Shown here: piece by piece, positions 26,601 through 38,189 of the stretch
Numbering within the stretch: position 1 is the first letter of the stretch
How the letters are laid out: every line of letters starts with the position of its first letter
Source: Taxawa tesnikishii (nom. ined.)
Lineage: Eukaryota; Ascomycota; Dothideomycetes; Dothideales
Length of the DNA stretch: 64,000 nucleotides
Assembly (NCBI GenBank): GCA_030247885.1
Contig: JAPDRO010000017.1
Location: forward strand, 1-64,000
Direction: 5' to 3'
Made by a program: the position numbers and the translations under genes
The notes under the pieces: model-generated
What the model was told of the DNA's origin: nothing
Seen by the model: only the letters and a program-made list of their open reading frames with translations
The model's database searches: none

Positions 26601-27740
26601 TAATTATTAAGTAGAAGATAAATAATAGGAAAGAACTTAAGAGTATCTTATAATAGTTACTACTAGTATTTACTTTATTCTTAAAGAAAGCTAAAGCTAC
26701 GAAGGTAATCTTATTTATACGCGTAGTTATTAACTTTATCTTACTTTCGCTTTATTATAGTTATAAAGATAATACTCTCCGCTATATAATATTAGTACTA
26801 TTTTATATAAATTAATATAAGGAAATATTCCGAAGGTATTAACTTAATATAATAAAAGATATAAAAGGTTATTTTAACTTCCCTAAATAGTATATAATAA
26901 TATATTATATAAATATAATTAGACGACTCGAATTAGCGCTAGGACTTAATATAAGTTATAATAAGTATAACTACGTAATATTTATTAAGTAGGAGTATAA
27001 GCGTACTAATAGGAAGGAAAGCTAAGAAAATTAACTTATTATATAAAACGATTATAATTTAAGTATAACTACTAAATTTAATATTAGACTATACTTACGT
27101 AACCTTACTATAATAGAGAAGATAAAAGAAGTAAATAAACTAGTAAGGCTAACTAAGGTAGTTAATATAGAGCGTTATTTTAAGTAGTCGCTAATAGCGC
27201 AACTAAAATTATATATAGCGTAAGAGAAATAGTAGTAAGTTAACGAAGTATAAATACTCCTTAGGCTTATAGTTAGTATCGTCTTTCAATAAGTGTTAGC
27301 TATATTCGTACGTAAATTAAGATTACTAGAAGCTAGTACTACTTAAGCTAATATATACGATCCTAATTAGTTAAAAGAAGATAACTTATAAATATTACTA
27401 TATTAAGTATAGTTTTACTCCTTATTATAGTATAGAAAAGCTACTAATAAAGATCCTAATAATCCTAATAGTACTAAATATAATATAATTAAGTACGCGC
27501 TAAACTAGTAAAATATTAATAGTAACGTAAAATATAATTAAATATAAGTATAAGAGTACGTAATAGTTACCTTTAAGTTATATAATAATTTAGTAAATAC
27601 TATATTCTAAGTAGCGTTTAATAAACGTCTATTAGCGCGCTTATAACTTATCGTTACTATAGAAGATAAATAGCGCGATAAAAATAGTAATATAACTACG
27701 TAAAGATATATAAGTACGTTAGTTAATTTATATATACTTA
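20678..27740. repeat. RIP-mutated block, contents unassigned
   Basis: About 7 kb of mutated DNA up to the left target-site copy of the copia element. Some stretches keep codon-like structure, such as the 24-bp repeat at 21520-21690, but I could not match any to a protein family with confidence. Confidence 0.5.
21520..21690 (+). repeat. 24-bp tandem repeat with codon periodicity (RIP-mutated)
   Basis: About seven units of roughly 24 bp occur, typified by AACTTATAAATAAGGAAGCT. One unit is 23 bp. In one frame the units read stop-Leu-Ile/Thr-Asn-Lys-Glu-Ala-stop. If the TAA and TAG codons were CAA and CAG before RIP, the ancestral unit was Gln-Leu-Thr-Asn-Lys-Glu-Ala-Gln. This points to a former coding region with a Gln/Lys-rich repeat domain. 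Confidence 0.65.
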
Positions 27741-27745
27741 AGAAC

Positions 27746-27912
27746 AGTCGAACTGAGTGCTCAACTATGACCGAACATGTGGTGGAACCAACCGTGACTT
27801 GTTGATTGATTGAGCTATCTACAACGGCAGCTAGGAGACAAAGAGATTCCCCGCTTGGCTTGACAGGTCACATGACTGTCTATCCGGACTAGGCGGCTGT
27901 CATCTTGTAACA
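27746..27912 (-). repeat. Copia 3' LTR (167 bp)
   Basis: It is identical to the LTR at 33074-33240 except for one base near its left edge (AGTCGAACTG here, AGTTGAACTG there). On the element strand the LTR starts TGTTACAAG. The terminus is exact to within one or two bases because the target duplication and the LTR edge share letters. Confidence 0.9.
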
Positions 27913-27929
27913 CTCCTCCTCAGCTGGAT

Positions 27930-28630
27930 CAGTCCTCTTTAGACAGTCCAAGTTGACTAACAAACCTCTGGAAATGCTGACCTTGAAGAGGCTTTGTAAA
28001 GCCGTTAGCAATCATCTCCTGTGTGCCAATGAAGTTGACATTAATCCTCTTCCTCTTGTGCAGATCTCTAACATAGTGATAGGCCACATCGATGTGCTTT
28101 GATCTGTCATGGGTGTGCGCATCTTGAACAAAAGAGAGAGCAGCTTGGTTGTCTCCTTTGAGCATGACAGGTGATCCAATAGCAAACTTCAGCTCCTCCT
28201 GAACTATTGGCTTGAAAGGGTCGCCGCCAATAAGGTGCTGATAGCCCATATCTCTCAAGAGTAGTGCAAGCCATTGTGATTGCTTTGAGCAAGCACACAT
28301 TGCCATGTATTCAGCATCCATGGTGGAGGTTGCCACTAACTTCTGCTTCTTGCTCATCCAGCTGATCGGCCCTCCTCCGAGCATGAACACATTACCAAGG
28401 ATGGAGATCCTGTCTCGTTTGTCCATTGCATAGTCAGAGTCAGAAAAGCCAGTCAGATGTTGGTCTTGGCATGCTCCTAGAACAATTGCTAGGTCAGCAT
28501 TTGATCTTAGGTACCTTAAGATTCCCTTGGCTGCCTTGGTGTGGAACTCTGCTGGATCTGCAAGGTACTGGCTCAGTCTGCCTAAGGCGAAGGCAATGTC
28601 AGGCCTTGTTAGAATGCTAAGGTAAACCAT
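27930..28630 (-). pseudogene. Copia RNase H region
   Basis: This part of the copia fossil shows the usual RNase H landmarks: a first stretch of SRPDIAFALG type, then DAEYMAMCACSKQ, and near the end KHIDVAYHYVRDL. It would have removed RNA from the RNA/DNA hybrid during reverse transcription. It is a fossil part of the element at 27741-33245. Confidence 0.85.
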
Positions 28631-28639
28631 CTTTCCAAT

Positions 28640-29760
28640 CAGATGCTAGTACTCTCTTTGGTCTGCCCTTGCATCTTGGGGTCCAGCTAGTCTTAGTGCA
28701 TCGTAGCCATTCAATGGTGCCTTTACTAGGTGAGCTTTATCTTTCTCCATGTTGTATTCGGCAAGAATGTCTTTGATGTAATGAGACTAGTCCATTCTGA
28801 TTGTTCTGGCCTCCCTGTCCCTTGTGATTCTCACTCCAAGGATGAAGTTGATCTCTCCTAGGTCCTTGATCTTGAAGATGGAGGCAAAAGCCTCTTTGAA
28901 CCATAGGATGTTGTTGATGTCCTTGCACGCCACTTGGATGTCATCCACGTAGACAAGGAGAAGTATCTTCCTTTCTGGGTAGATTAGAAGACACGGGTCT
29001 GCCTCGCTCTGAACGAAGCCTAGCTTCTGAAGCTGCAGCACACAGTTCTAGTTCCAGTCTCTCGCTGCCTGCTTGAGACCGTATAGACTCCTAAGAACCT
29101 TAAGCACTTGGCCAGGGGCGAGATCAATGCCAGGTGGAGGTGCCATGTAGATCTCCTCCTTCAAGAACGACTCGGTGAAGGCATTGTTGACGTCCACTTG
29201 ATGGCACTCCAGATCCTCGATTGCAACAATGGCCAGGAAGACTCTTAGGGTGTCATGCCTTAGGGTAGGAGCAAAAGTGTGTTCAAAATCAACACCGTAC
29301 TTCTGGGAGAATCCTCTTGCCACTAGCCTGGCCTTCAGCTTGTTTAGAGATCCATCTAGGTTGAACTTGGCATCGAAAACCCATTTGCTTGACACGATGT
29401 TGTACCCCTTTAGTGGGGTAGCTGTTCTGAACGTTGCGTTTGCCCACAAAGCATCTAGCTCCTTCTTGATAGCCTCCTTCCAGAGTTCTCCCCAAACAGG
29501 GTCATGAATGGCTTCTAGATAGGTTCGCGGAATTGGGATGTCCATCTTGCCTTTTGCTGTAAAAGCGAACTCCTCCTCTGCTTGATCAACCCCAGAAAGA
29601 GCGATGACTTGACTCCATCCTTCTTCTGCAAGTAGAGCCATAAGAGCCTTAGAGATCTTGGCTGGCCTATAGTCAATTTCTAACTCATCTTCATCGAGAT
29701 CCCCTCTTGTTCTCTTAAGTGTTGGGATTTCGACGTGAGAGAAGACCTTCTTTGGCAAAA
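28640..29760 (-). pseudogene. Copia reverse transcriptase region
   Basis: Recognisable copia RT sequence includes KWVFDAKFNLDG and KARLVARGFSQ, then the catalytic-site segment LLLVYVDDIQ and a SLYGLKQAARDWN motif. The domain would have copied element RNA into DNA. It is a broken fossil. Confidence 0.85.
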
Positions 29761-29989
29761 CTGGGGCAGGAATCTCAACGTGGGAGAATACGGTTTTTGG
29801 CTGAGTTGGAACAACTGTCTCTCGCTCCTCCTGTTGTGGTTCTTTCAGTAGAGACTCCTCCTACTGGGTTGTGTGAGACTCCTCCTGATCCATAGTCTTA
29901 GGAAGCTCCTCCTGCTATGGCATGTCCTTGTGAATGCTTAGCATGGGCTCTATTGGCTGCCTCCTTGGTCTACCAATTGGCCTCCTCTA

Positions 29990-31510
29990 GGGTGCTGCAT
30001 TTGGAGTAGATCTGACGGGTATGTTGAGCTCAACATCCCCTCCCTTTCTGTCCTCAAAGAACTTGACTACTCCACTTGTGATCATCTTTCTCATGTCCGG
30101 TGCCCAGAGCTTCCATTGCTTAGTAGTGCCTTCAACATAGCCCATGAAGACTCCAACTCTACCTCTATCCATCAGCTTGTCTTGTCTTGAGAATGAAGGT
30201 AGGGATTTTGGGTTCATGTAGGTGACAACTTTGCAACCCCAGACTCTGATGTGGTCGATTGATGGGGTAATTCCAGTGAAAGCTTCCTCAGGACTAAGCT
30301 GTCTGCCATCAACAACCGGTCCGTTGGACATGAGGTTTCTGAGGTAGACATCAGTTTGTGCTGCCTCGAACCAGAACTCGTTTGGCAGCCCTACGTCCTT
30401 GAGCATTGCCCTCATATCAAACTCTATAGTCTAGTTGCTTCTTTCAACAACTCCATTCTGTGAAGACATCCAGGTGATAGTGAACTGCGGTTGGACTCCC
30501 TCTTGTCTCTCCCACTCTTGAAAGACTTCCTTCAGCTCAGGAGCATTGTCACTTCTAATGGCCTTAAGCTTAGCTCCACCCTGGAGTTCCGCCTTCTTCT
30601 TCCATTGCCAAAGGTAGGTAGGAGCTTCATCCCTAGTCCTTAGTCCATAGATCCAGGCTTTCCTTAAGTGGTTGTCTACGATGAGAAGGAACATGATGTA
30701 CCCTTGCCACGATAGTTCGAATGGTCCGCAAACATCCACATGGACCAGGTCAAGCACCTCTGGCTTTCTTGTTGAGAGAGGTCCCTTCTTGTTCCTAATC
30801 TTAGTAAGCGCACAGATCTCACATTGATGGCTTTTGTCAATCTGGATTAGTTTGGCAAGTGTTGTGACCCTGTGTAGGTTGCCAATCTTTTTAGCCCCAA
30901 GATAGGCAAGCCTTCTGTGCCATAGTTGGTATCTCTGCTTTTGGGCTATGTCTTTCACTAGCACCTTTTCGGGACTATCTATTAGATCTTTACATGGCTC
31001 CGGGAGCCATGTAACATCTGCCTCGGCTTCCATCGGCAAATCCTCGGGTATATTAGCTAGCTGATTACTCGGCTCTTGGAGCTGTGTAGATTCTACCTGT
31101 TGGTAGGCAATCTCATCTCGTAAATTCAATGGAATAGAACCCTGATGAGTACCCGATATAGCTCGAAACGCATGTTGATCATTCGGCGAGGTAATCTTGT
31201 CCACAATGTAGATACCGCCTTCATGCCTTGCCTTCACTACGACATTTCCTTGTTTGTCTTTTAGGTACATGCCGTCTTCGTCGAAGGTCCCATAGAGTCC
31301 GCTCTCGCACATCTTCCTTCTAGATAACAAGTTGGCTCCGAGATCAGGAACATAGAGTGTCTTTAATAGAAGGATCGAGTTCCCATCCTTATCTGTCATC
31401 TCTGCTATGCCCCAGTGGTTTGAGAACAGAACTCCTCCTCCCACCGTGATCTTCCGTCTTGGGATATCTCGGAGCGGTCCCTTAAACAACTGGGGCTGGT
31501 CAGTCATGTG
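29990..31510 (-). pseudogene. Copia protease/integrase region
   Basis: The GAG-pre-integrase HHCC zinc site is visible (LWHRRLAYLG ... CEICALTK). The integrase core follows, with HVDVCGPF and RSDNAPE, and then a VWGCKV-type segment. These would have processed the polyprotein and inserted the cDNA. It is a broken fossil. Confidence 0.8.
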
Positions 31511-31599
31511 TGAACTTGCACCAGTGTCGGAGGCCCAGCTTTGGTGGGGAACCTTACTTCTTGCTTCCTTAGAGAGATGGGCAACCTCCTTAATAAGGT

Positions 31600-32640
31600 C
31601 CGTAGACTCCTGATCTTAGCTTGATGGGTTTGACTCTGCAGTCTGGGATCTACTTGAGGTTGAAGTTTCCTTAGCTTTGAAGGCTTTGTGCTTCCTCTTT
31701 TCCTGCTTCAAGCCTATCCTTTCTTGCTTCAAGTCCATAACCTCCTTGTAGAGCTTGTTGATCAGGTCCATCATGTCGTTGTTGCTCCTCTCTGGCTTAG
31801 CTTGAGACCTCTTCTGTCTCCTTTTGTCCTTTGCCATAGTCCTTGCATCTTCAAGAGAGGGGCAGTTTTTCAGCCAGTGGTTGCCATCACAAAGATGACA
31901 CCTGGCTTGATTTGGTGACTAGGATCTCCTTCTATCGGACGTCTTTTGTCGTTGATGCCTTTTAGCAAGAAGAGCAGATTGGCTAGCCTCAGCCTTAAGA
32001 GAAGCTTCTTTCTCTTGGAGCTTAAGGATCGACTCCTCAATCGGTGGATTTGTCTGAGCATCAATGGTGTCCCTTACGATGGCATATTCATTTGGCAAAG
32101 CCTGGAGTAGCTGCTGGAGTCTCCTACTTGGCTTCTTGATAGCCGCCATATCTGGTTGAGTAGTGGCTACCCTCTTGCTTAGCTTGGCCAGTTGAGTCCA
32201 TGCTTCATCTATAGTTGTCTCTAGGCCCATCTTATAGTTGATGAAATCCTGCAGGTACTGCCTTGTTGTTGTTTGAAGCTTGTCTGAGTATTTGTTCCTC
32301 AGCTCCTTCCATTTGGCTGCAGCTGTGTCTAGGTCCTCAATCCGGTCTTGGTCATCCTCACTAACACAGATGGTGATCCAGTATTTGGCTTTCGCATCAG
32401 CTTAGATATGGGACGGGAAGGTGGGAGGCTATATAGCTGTTGTAGACTCTTCCCCTGGAGTTGAAGATGGGGTTGTCGTCTGTATACCCTCCTTCTCTTC
32501 CAATCTATTCCCAATAACAAACTAGATGTTCTCTCCTGTTAACCACTCTCTCATGAGTGTAAACCATCTCTCCGAATTCCCTCTCGTAAGAATGGGAACG
32601 GGCCTCCTCTTGCTGAAGAATTCATCTGTTAAGCTCATCG
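31600..32640 (-). pseudogene. Copia gag region
   Basis: The gag-like region has an RRLQQLLQALPNEY segment typical of copia UBN2 gag proteins and a CCHC knuckle (CHLCDGNHWLKNC, near 31880). It would have formed the particle that packages element RNA. It is a broken fossil. Confidence 0.75.
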
Positions 32641-32784
32641 TAGTCGTTTGTATGGATCAAAACGGTGTAGTAGAATCGAATTAGCGCGAAAGGGAGGGTA
32701 ATAGGTTAGTGGACTTCGGTGTCCACAGAAGTAGGGCAGGCTCTGCAATGCCTGGCAAGCTCGTAGCGGTAAAGAGCTTTGCTT

Positions 32785-33025
32785 AGTACAACTAGTCTTA
32801 CTGCTTATTGCAGCCCTTCTAGTTGCTGTGCCCTGCAGTGCTTGGTCTTACTGCCTTGCAGCCCTTCTAAGTACTGGCACACTTCTGTGGGTAGTCTTAC
32901 TGCTTCTAGCAGCCCTTCCACACACAGGAATTGTGTTGGTCTTACTGCCTATAGCAGCCCTTCCAACACAGGTGTCAATTGTGCTAGTCTTACTGCCTGT
33001 TGCAGCCCTTCTGAGCACAAAATGC
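32785..33025. repeat. 47-48 bp tandem repeat in the copia leader
   Basis: Five imperfect units each start GTCTTACTGC and contain GCAGCCCTTC, at about 32791, 32843, 32891, 32938 and 32985. They lie between the 5' LTR/primer site and gag, so they are in the untranslated leader of the element. Confidence 0.85.
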
Positions 33026-33073
33026 ACCACACTTGATCAAGCGGTAAGCTATTGCAAACCCGGGCTCATAACC

Positions 33074-33240
33074 AGTTGAACTGAGTGCTCAACTATGACC
33101 GAACATGTGGTGGAACCAACCGTGACTTGTTGATTGATTGAGCTATCTACAACGGCAGCTAGGAGACAAAGAGATTCCCCGCTTGGCTTGACAGGTCACA
33201 TGACTGTCTATCCGGACTAGGCGGCTGTCATCTTGTAACA
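33074..33240 (-). repeat. Copia 5' LTR (167 bp)
   Basis: This is the upstream LTR on the element strand. It is followed leftward by the putative tRNA primer-binding word TGGTTATGAGC at about 33064-33074. It should contain the element's promoter. It has one mismatch to the other LTR. Confidence 0.9.
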
Positions 33241-33245
33241 AGAAC

Positions 33246-33955
33246 TTATATAGCCGCGTAAATACTATATATAAGATAACTATTATTAAGCTAATATTAC
33301 TACTACTTTAGAGAAGTTTATAACGCTTAAGTAAACGAAGAATATATCTCTTAATTAATATTTACTATAGTATCTACGTAGTATCTACGTTAGTACTATA
33401 AAACGATAAGAGTAGTAAAATATATATTAATAATACTACTAATTAGGAGACGTATAATTTCCTATAGAATATAAACTAAAAAGAAGAAGTAACTTAAATA
33501 GTCGTTAACTCGAGGAACGCTTATATAAGAGTAATAAAGGTTATAATATATTAAAGAGTTAAATACTACTTATAAGTAAGATAACCTTAGTATTTACTAA
33601 ATTATTAACTTACTTACTAAATAAATCGTAAGGGTAGTAACTCGCGTAGTCTTATATACGACTCGTATATTAGACAACTCGTATATAATAAGGAGATAGT
33701 AAGCTATAGTTAAGTTAGTAGCTAATTTAGTTAATAATTTAATTAATAATTTATAGACTAAGTAATAAATAAGTCTATAAAAAGAGAGTTATCGATTTGC
33801 TTTATATAAAGTTATTATAATAATATTTCTCGTAGTATAGTATAGTCTTATATAACGTAGTATATATTTATATAACGTAGTAAGCGTAGTAAGCGTAATA
33901 TACCTAGTATATATAGTACGATTATTCGTACTATACTTACTATTAATACTACGAT
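33246..33955. other. RIP-mutated stretch, contents unassigned
   Basis: This AT-rich continuation of the sequence left of the copia element resumes directly after the target duplication. I see no gene and no family match. Confidence 0.4.
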
Positions 33956-34685
33956 TTAGGATTTTATAACGTAACTTATAAAAGAAGCGAAATAGGCGAT
34001 TTTTATACTATTATATCCGCTTATAAACTAGCGTTATTTACGCTTTTATTTCCTTTAAGTTAGCTAGTATTTTAGACTCTTATAAAGTAACTTTTAATAG
34101 TATAAGTATTAGCGTATAAAGTACTACGTCGAGCTTTAATAGTACTTACTCTAAGTTATAAGGAACTAAACTAGTACCTTTAAAGCTTACTAGGATATTT
34201 TCCTTTATAATTACCTTATTAAAAGTAGTATAAAAGGCTAGTAAGAAGGCCTCTTTTTTAACTTACGTAGTAAAGTACTATAATTAGCTATTAATCTTCG
34301 CGTTATACGCTTACTTTAAGGAAGCAAAATAGCCTACGTTAAGTAACTATAATAAGTACGATAAGTATAAGAGTATATAAAGAATAATAATCTTTTATTC
34401 TTTATAGTAGTTATAGAAATTATAACTACTATAACTCTTATAACTATCTATAATTAGTAGGTAGTATATACTTACTTAACGCGCCTTTATATACGTATTA
34501 AAGTACTTTAACTACTTTAAAGTAAGCTTATTCGTCGTCTAGCTATTAGCGCTAGTCTTAATTACTTAATCGTAAGGTAAGCTAACGTACTAACTTAATA
34601 TAAGGACCTTACTACTAAAGATAATAAAAGGTAAGATAACTTACTTAGTAGCGTAAATACCTTAAATAATTATAACTTACTCTTA
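33956..34685. repeat. Repeat pair C, copy 1
   Basis: About 700 bp match 35560-36330 in the same orientation, most clearly around AAGTAACTATAATAAGTA and the closing AAAGATAATAAAAGGTAAG. It is RIP-mutated. The source element is not recognised. Confidence 0.6.
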
Positions 34686-34689
34686 GTTA

Positions 34690-35368
34690 CTTAGTTATAT
34701 CTTTTAAAATTACTTCGTTTCTTAGAGTTTATAAAGACTATTTAAGTATTAATTATACTTATTATAAACTTAGACTTATTAAAGTTATATATATCTTTAT
34801 TTAAGATATTATACTTTTTCTTTATCTTTTTAACTAATTTAAACTAAGGCGTTATAACGCGTATATCTTCGTTTAAGACTTACTAATAATTATATAAACG
34901 ACTACGTTAAAGCTTAACTTCCTTAGTACGTATCTTAAACCTATTTACTTAGTACTTACTAATAAGTCCTTTATTACGTATAATAAGTAGATTATTAGCT
35001 ATTTCTTTTATTATAGTCCTTATAGTACTTATCTCTCGTAAGTTTAACTTAAGTATATATACTACTATTACTTTTTCTTTTATTTTCTTTAACTTCTTTA
35101 AGTTAAGCTTATAGTTACGTTATATAAGCTTTCTATTACGTCGTCGTTTTAGCGTCGTTTAGAAGACGTTATATACTTTAAACGCGTATTTTATACTATT
35201 AAGAAGGGTTACTTAAGTAGCCTTAATAGTAAGGTATAATATACCTTTATTATAAGTAAATTACGCGTTACGTTATAGTAGTATTATTATAATAGTCTAT
35301 AATAGTTACGATATTAGTAAGGAGTAACTACTTAGTAGGAAGTAGCTACTTAGTAATAAAATACGTTA
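34690..35368 (-). mobile_element. Second Fot1-like family, 5' fragment
   Basis: On the minus strand, from an inverted-repeat-like end at 35368 (TAACGTATTTTATTACTAAG), a mutated N-terminal transposase can be followed. An HTH-like segment and a WASRFVRR-like segment lead into DIYNFNKSKF where Fot1/pogo proteins have DIYNFDE. The catalytic C-terminal half is absent. Confidence 0.6.
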
Positions 35369-36332
35369 TAGAAGTTATACTTAGTCTTATTATAATAATT
35401 ATAACGCTACTTTACGTATATTTTCTTTATAGTCTTCTTACTATTATTATTACTATTACTCTCCTTAGTAGCGACTAAATTAATTACTTTACTTACTATT
35501 AAAGTCTCCTCTATTTATACGTATTATCTTTTACGACTCTTACGCTTTATAACTACTTTAATTATATCTTATAAATACGCTATTTCTTCGCGTATTAATA
35601 CTATCTTATATACTATTTACTAAGTACTCTTAGTTAGTTACTTAACTTACTTATTAAAAGAACTTACTAGAAACTCTTAATATTTTTATATATAATTTTA
35701 AATTAGCGTTAACTATACCTTTATTTCGCTAGCGTTATATAGTATTTTTACTTCCTATTTAACTATACCTAGTATAAGTAGTATTAGTATATATAGCCTT
35801 ATATTTAGCTTTAATAATATAGCTTTTAAGTTATATAAGACTAGCCTAGTACTTTAAAACCTTACGTAAATATTCTCTTATATAAATGCCTTCTTAAAAG
35901 TTACTTTAAAGGTAATTAGGAAGGTTTCTTTTATAATATAGTAAATATAACTACGTACTAAGGCTAAGATCTCGTCGCTATATAGGCGCTTTAGTAGTAA
36001 GTAATAAATAATATTAAGTAACTATAATAAGTATAAAGAGTATAAAAGTATATAAAGAGTTATAATATTATTTCCCTTATAATAATCCTAGAATTTAACT
36101 AAGTAGTAACTCTTATAGTTATTAATAATAAGTAGCTTATATATTCTAATAGTATAAGCCTTTATATATATATTAAAGTACTTAAGCTACGTAAGCGTAA
36201 GCTTATTATTAGTTTAACTAATAGAGGAGACCTTAATAATTTAGTTATAAAGTAAATTGTTAAATTAAGTTAAAATAAGGACTTTACTTATAAAGATAAT
36301 AAAGGGTAAGATAACGTACCTTATAGTTTTAA
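35369..36332. repeat. Repeat pair C, copy 2, and flank
   Basis: This is the partner of 33956-34685. It lies between the second-family fragment and a complete Fot1-like element. The first 190 bp or so are unassigned. The order 'repeat C then transposon' is repeated at both copies, which suggests a segmental duplication or nested insertions. Confidence 0.55.
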
Positions 36333-38185
36333 TAACGTAAACTACGAGGAAGCTAGTTAAGTAAAGTAGTTAGTTACTTAAACGTAACCCTTTAATTTTC
36401 TATCGTTACTACTACTTACTATAAGTACTTCTATACTTATAAAAGTAACTTATTTTAAAGCTAATATCTAGAAGGTAATATTCGTAGTAAGAAAGAAAGA
36501 ATACTCGTCGATTTATAAGGTTATACTTATATTTAACGTTTTAAATATAACGTTATAAAGTCGTATAGTTAGATATACTTTACGCGCTATAGCGTATAAA
36601 ATAGAGTAAATCCTTTCGAATATAAAAGAAAAGATACTAGTTTAATAGATTATATATCTTATACGTACTAGCTTTTTAGCTTCGCTTATATTAGTTATAT
36701 AAATAGTTAAAGAAGTTTAATACGAACGCGTATAATTATTAAGGACTTCGTAATTATTTCCTTAACTAATTAGTAAGAAGTAGCTTAACTACTTTAAGAC
36801 TTATTATCTTAAGATCTTAAGTATATAGACTCGTTAAATTAAGAGCGTACGCTTTAATATAATAAGTTATAATATTATAAAGAAATAGTTTAACGTAGTA
36901 ATAGAGCTATTTATATAATATAACTATCCTCTAAAGTATATTTATAATATAGACGAGTTTAACTTTACTATTAAAGTAAGCTAAACGTTAAGAGTATTAG
37001 TTAATATACGCGAGGTATTTAACTAGAAAGTAGTTATAAGCTATTAAGAGTAAATAATAATAATCGAGTATATAAGCGCTATTAAGGAAGTTATATTACT
37101 CTTAATTATCTTTAAGGCTAAGTATACTAATACTACTTAAGTACTTATATATACGCCTTTAAACTAGAGGTTCTCGACTAGTAGTAGTAACTAGACGTCT
37201 AATAGTTATAGTCTCTAGTAGCTAACTATTATTTTCGAGCCTTTAACGTAATTAAAAGACCTTATAATATAAAGAATACTAATTATAGATAGCTATAATA
37301 GCTATATAATAGCGAAAGTAATAGCCTTTTATATAGAGAATATAATCGACTTACTTATTTTATTACCTTACTATTTATATATATTTTAACTACTTAATAT
37401 TAGCGTATTTACTTCGCTAAAGCGCGTACTAGCTTCGGAGACTAACGCTACCTTATAAATTAACTTTAGCTATATATTACGTATAAAATAAATAGAGATA
37501 TATATACGCGCGAAAGCTAAGGTACTTACTACTTATAATATCCTTAGTAAATAAAAAGGCGCTAGTCTCTAGCTTTTAAGTCCTATAATAATACTTAATA
37601 AGTTACTTATAAAGTTAACTATAATAAACTTAGAATCGCATATATTACTATAATAACTAGATCTAGACTTATTACTACTTAATAACTTATTACTAAATAG
37701 TACTAAGTTATATAAAGTAAACGTACTTTTTACTTTTATAATTAAGGCTATATAGGACGTTTTATTACTAGTAAAGTAGTATATAAAGTAAATAACTTAC
37801 GCTTTTAAAGCGATATATAGCGAGCTTATTACTTTACGTAAATAAGTAAAAGAATAGGAAAAGCTTCTTAATATACGGAAGACTTAAAAGAAGAGTAAGT
37901 AAGTTATATTAAAAGGAAGGTTTATATTTAGTACGGAAGAAGTACTCGAAATAGCGAAGGTAACTAAAGCGAAGTTATTAAGTAAAAAGCTACGTAAACG
38001 ACTATATAAACGTTTAATTAAAGAAGTACTTAAAGACGATAGTAATAAAGTACTTAAAAACGTATATAGCGACTCGGATTCTAATTATATTATCGTTATA
38101 GTACGTAGATAATTAATAGAGTTAAAGGAGTAAAGGTTAAGTAACTAATTACTTTACTTAACTAACTTCCCTATAGTTTATATTA
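36333..38185 (+). mobile_element. Fot1-like transposon, end to end, 1853 bp
   Basis: The left end TAACGTAAACTACGAGGAAG and the right end CTTCCCTATAGTTTATATTA are inverted repeats of about 44 bp. The transposase on the plus strand is colinear with the copies at 7061 and 18821 and has the same stop-filled frame. The length agrees with the other complete copies within five bases, so damage here is by point mutation, not deletion. Confidence 0.85.
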
Positions 38186-38189
38186 CCTT

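Larger units (their letters stand above)
27741..33245 (-). mobile_element. Ty1/copia LTR retrotransposon with target-site duplication
   Basis: A 5495-bp element (27746-33240) is flanked by the 5-bp duplication AGAAC (27741-27745 and 33241-33245). Its parts run leftward in copia order: LTR, primer site, gag, protease/integrase, reverse transcriptase, RNase H, LTR. A primer-site-like TGGTTATGAGC directly follows the 5' LTR. The two 167-bp LTRs differ at one base, so the insertion is recent. The coding region is broken, with about seven or eight interruptions. Unlike the surrounding DNA it keeps ordinary CA/TG content, so it arrived after the block was RIP-mutated, or escaped RIP. Confidence 0.92.

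Noticed and set aside
11761-27740. Starship/DUF3435-type or other large cargo element in the RIP block
   Set aside because: I tried to match translated fragments to captain, hAT and KDZ families but found no defensible motif.
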